From Treponema sp. UBA4319 (GTDB taxonomy: Bacteria > Spirochaetota > Spirochaetia > Treponematales > Treponemataceae): 8,174 nt of DNA. The notes below the pieces were generated by a model that did no database searches, was not told the origin of the DNA, and worked only from the letters and a program-made list of their open reading frames with translations. Each line of letters starts with the position of its first letter. The first letter of the stretch is position 1. The stretch is taken from the NCBI GenBank assembly GCA_002393865.1, contig DGUD01000091.1, forward strand, positions 1-8,174, in the 5' to 3' direction. The position numbers and the translations under genes were made by a program. This document shows, piece after piece, positions 5,413 to 8,174 of the stretch.

Positions 5413-6015
5413 CTAATGCCGCTCCACGCCGGTGCTCAGGGTGACGGATTCCTCCTCAGCACCGGAGCTTACCGTGCACTGGACGCGGACAATATCAAAA
5501 TCCGTAAAGGACGTCCGCACAAAGCCTTCCTTGCCGCCTGCGGCCGCATCGTCGTAGACAGCATCCGCCGCGTCCGCCGCAATCTCGCTCCCGTCCTTGT
5601 CCAGCGCGCGGAAATCGAAGCTCAGATCCTTGGGCGGCACCGGGCTGTCCTTGCCCAGCCGCTCCCGCTCGGCCGCGGAGGTGCGGATTTTAACGGACGC
5701 ATACACGGTGTCCTCCATGGAAAAGGCGGACAGCTCGCAGAAGACTCCTTCCACCGTTCCCTCCGACGACTTTCCGCCAAGAACCCGCACCAGAATGACG
5801 ACGGCAAAGACCATCACCATTATCGTGAACATAAAGCGGTTTCCCCTGGTGGAGACGAGCACGCGGAAAAGCCCGCGCTTGGGGCTGTTCTTGCCGCTCG
5901 CAAGGTCACGGTACTGCGCGGCCTCGTACTTGCGGTACTCCCCCCGCTGATGGTAGAACACCAGCGGCTCCTCTCCATCCGCATATCCGTCTATCTGGTT
6001 GTCGCCGAACGCCAT
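5413..6015 (-). CDS. Single-pass membrane protein of unknown function
   Basis: A 200-residue protein, family not recognised. Start choice: AAGGAGGA ends immediately before an ATG at 6021, too close to serve it, but is spaced six to seven bases from the in-frame ATG at 6015, so the protein should begin Met-Ala-Phe-Gly-Asp-Asn. Residues 1-58 are hydrophilic with many charged and Tyr residues (E-Y-R-K-Y-E-A-A-Q-Y-R), followed by a basic stretch (K-R-G, R-V-L-V-S-T-R-G-N-R) and one strong transmembrane helix at about 61-79. The remaining 120 residues, beginning with a Gly/Ser linker, look beta-rich and would be outside the membrane (a type II topology with no cleavable signal peptide). By residue pattern the outer domain alternates strand-like segments (V-Y-A-S-V-K-I-R-T, L-S-F-D-F-R-A-L-D, D-I-V-R-V-Q-C-T-V) as in an immunoglobulin-like or similar fold, but this is a guess. 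It lies 61 bp after the propeller lipoprotein and is probably cotranscribed. Confidence 0.8.
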   Translation of the reverse strand: MAFGDNQIDGYADGEEPLVFYHQRGEYRKYEAAQYRDLASGKNSPKRGLFRVLVSTRGNRFMFTIMVMVFAVVILVRVLGGKSSEGTVEGVFCELSAFSMEDTVYASVKIRTSAAERERLGKDSPVPPKDLSFDFRALDKDGSEIAADAADAVYDDAAAGGKEGFVRTSFTDFDIVRVQCTVSSGAEEESVTLSTGVERH

Positions 6016-6076
6016 TGGCATTCCTCCTTGCGGCCAAGGCAGCGCATCAGCCGCGGTTCCTCATTGGAACTGGCTC

Positions 6077-7444
6077 TCAGTTCTTTATGACCGACTGGAT
6101 GAGCGAATCCGTGCGCCACCAGTCGACGCGGGCGCTGCCGCTCTGTATGAGCAGCGCCGACAGTATACCATCATTGCTCAGGTTGAACGTATAATACAAG
6201 GTATCGCGGCGGAGCACCGGCAGCTTCCGCCGCAGAATGCGCTGCCCGTCAAGCTGCATCATCATGACGGAAAAGCCGTCGTCCGTGCTCACCATAAAGA
6301 AGCACCAGCCGCTGTCCGTCACGCCGATAAAATCAAAGGGTATGTCATAGTGGCCGCTGGAGAATCCCTCCGTCACCTGCTCCGTATACGGCGGGATTTC
6401 CAGGGGATGCTCGCCGTAGGCCGCGGAATCCACCTCGAACTGGTACAAAAAGGACTTCTCGTAGTGTACGCCGGACTCAAGGTGCACGGTCTCGTCCACA
6501 AAGCTGGAGTAGTAGTCAACCTTGAGGAAGAGCGTGCGCCCCTCGCAGCCGGGGATTATCTCCGCCACGTGCAGCCAATGCCCTCCGTCGCCATCCGCAT
6601 AGGGGTCGGGGACACTGGCGTCGTCCACCGGAACCTTGTACAGCAGATAGCCGTCCGTGGAGAACCAGTACACGGTATAACCGTCATTCGTCAGGCTCAC
6701 CACCACCAGCTCATTCTCTTCCGTCGCATACACGGCCTTGATAAAGGGGAACGGCGTGCCGCCCGGCCCCTGCTGCCCGATATAGTCAAGGAAATTACCG
6801 TCCCGGTCAAAGCGCAGCACAATCTGGCTCAGGACATGCTTTTTTGCGGCATCCTGCTCCTGCCGCTCCAAGGGCAGCTTGTCCACGGCATACAGGTATT
6901 TCCGGGAATCCACCGCTATGCAGGAAAGCTCGTTGAACGGATAGGGAATGGCCTTGCGCGTGGAAGTCTCCGCGGATTTCCCCTTCACGTATGAGGGGGT
7001 CGGGTTCACGTCCTCATTATAGTAGAAGGTAATCAGGTCGCCGTAGCTGTTCATCTCCATGATTTTCTTAGACTCGCCGTTGGCTATGTAAAAAAAGCCG
7101 TCCTTCATGACAAGGGACGTCTGGATTTCACCCACGCCAGAAAGATTCTGAAGGTTCAGCTCGTCCTCAAAGTTTCCGTATCCGAGCGAAAAAATCTCGT
7201 TGCGCTCAAGCTGGCTTACAGACTTCCCGTTCCGGCAGCCCGCAAGAACCAGCGGGGCGCAGAGCACCAGGGCAAGCAGCGGGGCGAGGCTCAGAGCGCC
7301 ATCCCCCGCAAAAGCGGAACGTGCCAAGTCGCTATAATGGCGGGATTTAGAGCAGCGTCCCCACCTCTTCCTCACCCAAAAAAGAAGCTCCTCAAGCTTT
7401 TCTCTATAGAATGCACCCCCACGGGTATCGTCGTACAGCCTCAT
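6077..7444 (-). CDS. Beta-propeller (NHL-like) lipoprotein
   Basis: A 455-residue predicted lipoprotein. From the ATG at 7444 the hydrophobic core (51-66) ends in lipobox L-A-G-C with Cys70. The mature part is made of propeller-like blades, each with a strand containing a Tyr/Phe-rich core and a turn of the Asp-Gly type: L-V-M-K-D-G-F-F-Y-I-A-N (111-122), C-I-A-V-D-S-R-K-Y-L-Y-A-V-D (175-188), L-R-F-D-R-D-G-N-F-L-D-Y-I-G (210-223) and Y-W-F-S-T-D-G-Y-L-L-Y-K (259-270). I recall similar proteins in treponemes and Leptospira (possibly the LIC_12708 family), but could not check. Propeller lipoproteins usually act as binding scaffolds at the cell surface or periplasm; no catalytic site is seen. 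The start is uncertain: from 7444 about 50 residues precede the hydrophobic core, unusual for a signal peptide. No Shine-Dalgarno is visible, and the predicted transcript start is only some four bases away. An in-frame TTG at 7327 would give a normal 31-residue signal, and a GTG lies at 7375. Confidence 0.85.
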   Translation of the reverse strand: MRLYDDTRGGAFYREKLEELLFWVRKRWGRCSKSRHYSDLARSAFAGDGALSLAPLLALVLCAPLVLAGCRNGKSVSQLERNEIFSLGYGNFEDELNLQNLSGVGEIQTSLVMKDGFFYIANGESKKIMEMNSYGDLITFYYNEDVNPTPSYVKGKSAETSTRKAIPYPFNELSCIAVDSRKYLYAVDKLPLERQEQDAAKKHVLSQIVLRFDRDGNFLDYIGQQGPGGTPFPFIKAVYATEENELVVVSLTNDGYTVYWFSTDGYLLYKVPVDDASVPDPYADGDGGHWLHVAEIIPGCEGRTLFLKVDYYSSFVDETVHLESGVHYEKSFLYQFEVDSAAYGEHPLEIPPYTEQVTEGFSSGHYDIPFDFIGVTDSGWCFFMVSTDDGFSVMMMQLDGQRILRRKLPVLRRDTLYYTFNLSNDGILSALLIQSGSARVDWWRTDSLIQSVIKN

Positions 7445-7454
7445 GTATTTATAT

Positions 7455-7483
7455 AGAATAAAGAATAAAGATTATATTGTCAA
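7455..7483 (-). promoter_or_regulatory. Promoter of the propeller-lipoprotein operon (minus strand)
   Basis: Reading leftward, a perfect -35 TTGACA (7483-7478) is followed after 17 bases by TATTCT (7460-7455), a moderate -10. The transcript would start near 7448, about four bases before the ATG at 7444. The site lies in the AT-rich island and shares its -35 with the secA promoter on the other strand. Confidence 0.55.
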
Positions 7484-7505
7484 TGTGCAAAAAATCAGCT
7501 ATATT
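7477..7505 (+). promoter_or_regulatory. Promoter of secA (plus strand)
   Basis: The -35 TTGTCA (7477-7482) and -10 TATATT (7500-7505) are 17 bases apart; each matches consensus at five of six positions. The predicted start is near 7511-7513, three to five bases before the secA ATG. It overlaps the minus-strand -35 base for base over 7478-7482, so the two polymerases could not bind both at once. Confidence 0.55.
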
Positions 7506-7515
7506 ATATCCTATT

Positions 7516-8174
7516 ATGTTTGACAAGATTTTAACGTTTTTCTTCGGCTCGCAGAATGACCGCGACGTAAAGGCGCTGCAGCCGCTCGTAGCCCAAATCA
7601 TAGCAAAGGAAGGCTGGGCACAGGCATTCAAGGACGAAGATTTTCCCCGGCAGACACAGGCATTCAAAGACCGTTTGGCAAACGGCGAGACTCTCGACGA
7701 TATTCTTCCGGAAGCATTTGCGCTTGCCCGCGAGGCTGCATTCCGGGTGCTCGGAGAAAAAGCCTACCCCGTGCAGATTATGGGCTCGCTCGTGCTCAAT
7801 TCCGGGCGCATCACGGAGATGAAGACCGGCGAGGGAAAGACGCTGATGTGCGTGGAGGCGGCATACCTCAACTCGCTTTCCGGCAAGGGCGTCCATATCG
7901 TCACCGTGAACGATTACCTCGCGGAGCGCGACTCCCAGTGGATGGGGCGCGTCTACCGCTTTCTGGGGCAGACGGTCGGCTGCATCCTGAGCAACCTGGA
8001 CAACGAGGCACGCCGCGCCGCATACGCCTGCGACATCACGTACGGCACAAACAACGAATTCGGCTTTGATTACCTGCGCGACAACATGCAGATTGACCCG
8101 TCGCAGAAAGTGCAGCGGGGATTCAACTTCTGTATCGTGGACGAAATCGACTCCATCCTCATCGACGAGGCGCG
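7516..8174 (+). CDS. secA: SecA protein translocase ATPase, N-terminal part (3' end outside window)
   Basis: The ATP-driven motor that pushes unfolded preproteins through SecYEG at the inner membrane. Only the first 219 codons are visible; the family is typically 800-950 residues. Seen: the amino-terminal F-G-S-x-N-D-R-D-V-K (10-19), the Q-motif-like region before the nucleotide site (V-Q-I-M-G, 86-90), Walker A M-K-T-G-E-G-K-T (102-109, Lys108), the [15 protein letters not shown] signature (125-139), [16 protein letters not shown] (175-190) and the Walker [12 protein letters not shown] (209-219). The segment before the Walker A has A-Y-P-V-Q-I-M-G-S where most SecA proteins have H/F-D-V-Q-x-x-G-G, a mild deviation. 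The start matches known SecA N termini, but no Shine-Dalgarno is present and the promoter is very close, so the message may be leaderless. It is divergent from the propeller lipoprotein gene. Confidence 0.97.
   Translation, partial: MFDKILTFFFGSQNDRDVKALQPLVAQIIAKEGWAQAFKDEDFPRQTQAFKDRLANGETLDDILPEAFALAREAAFRVLGEKAYPVQIMGSLVLNSGRITEMKTGEGKTLMCVEAAYLNSLSGKGVHIVTVNDYLAERDSQWMGRVYRFLGQTVGCILSNLDNEARRAAYACDITYGTNNEFGFDYLRDNMQIDPSQKVQRGFNFCIVDEIDSILIDEA

Noticed and set aside
6056..6070. GGAAC/GTTCC hairpin between the propeller lipoprotein and the single-pass membrane protein as a terminator
   Set aside because: Only five base pairs and no T run; the two genes are probably cotranscribed.
5999..6994. 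A 331-codon plus-strand frame opposite the propeller lipoprotein
   Set aside because: The minus-strand gene shows lipobox and repeated blade pattern; this frame shows neither signal nor motif.
7531..7896. Minus-strand frame of 121 codons inside secA
   Set aside because: Antisense shadow of a strongly conserved SecA segment, with no start signals.

Overview
The window is a compact, GC-rich (by eye about 60 %) bacterial chromosome segment with almost no space between genes. The best guess at its source is a spirochaete of the Treponema group. This rests on the SecA amino terminus, the large share of small lipoproteins with relaxed lipoboxes, and a beta-propeller-like lipoprotein of a kind seen in treponemes. 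No rRNA or marker gene confirms it, so the assignment is an inference. No phage, insertion sequence, CRISPR array or other sign of recent transfer was seen.

Left block (1-2168, plus strand): the C-terminal half of histidyl-tRNA synthetase (hisS, cut by the window edge), a small lipoprotein overlapping it by ATGA, and a secreted patatin-like phospholipase. These three look like one transcription unit. It ends tail-to-tail with the next block, and the two coding regions overlap by 18 bp.

Middle block (4990 down to 2151, minus strand): a four-transmembrane protein, a Nudix pyrophosphohydrolase, an SH3-like lipoprotein and an S41-type peptidase lipoprotein. Gaps or overlaps are +3, -20 and -11 bp, so this is a tight operon. 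Upstream is a good sigma70-type promoter (-10 TATAAT at 5230-5235) followed by a leader of roughly 230 nt. The leader contains a hairpin with a run of eight T and a second stem-loop just before the Shine-Dalgarno site. This is the least explained part of the window and the best candidate for an undescribed cis-regulator or small RNA.

Right block (7444 down to 5413, minus strand): a beta-propeller-like lipoprotein and a single-pass membrane protein, followed by a hairpin that may terminate them. An AT-rich 70-bp island (about 7445-7515) separates this block from secA (plus strand, running off the right edge). The island carries two back-to-back promoters sharing one -35 region. Both appear to start transcripts within a few bases of the annotated start codons.

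Most of the window is about the cell envelope: three or four lipoproteins that need Sec export and lipidation, an exported phospholipase, an exported peptidase, two membrane proteins and the Sec motor itself. Housekeeping functions (hisS, Nudix) are embedded in these operons.
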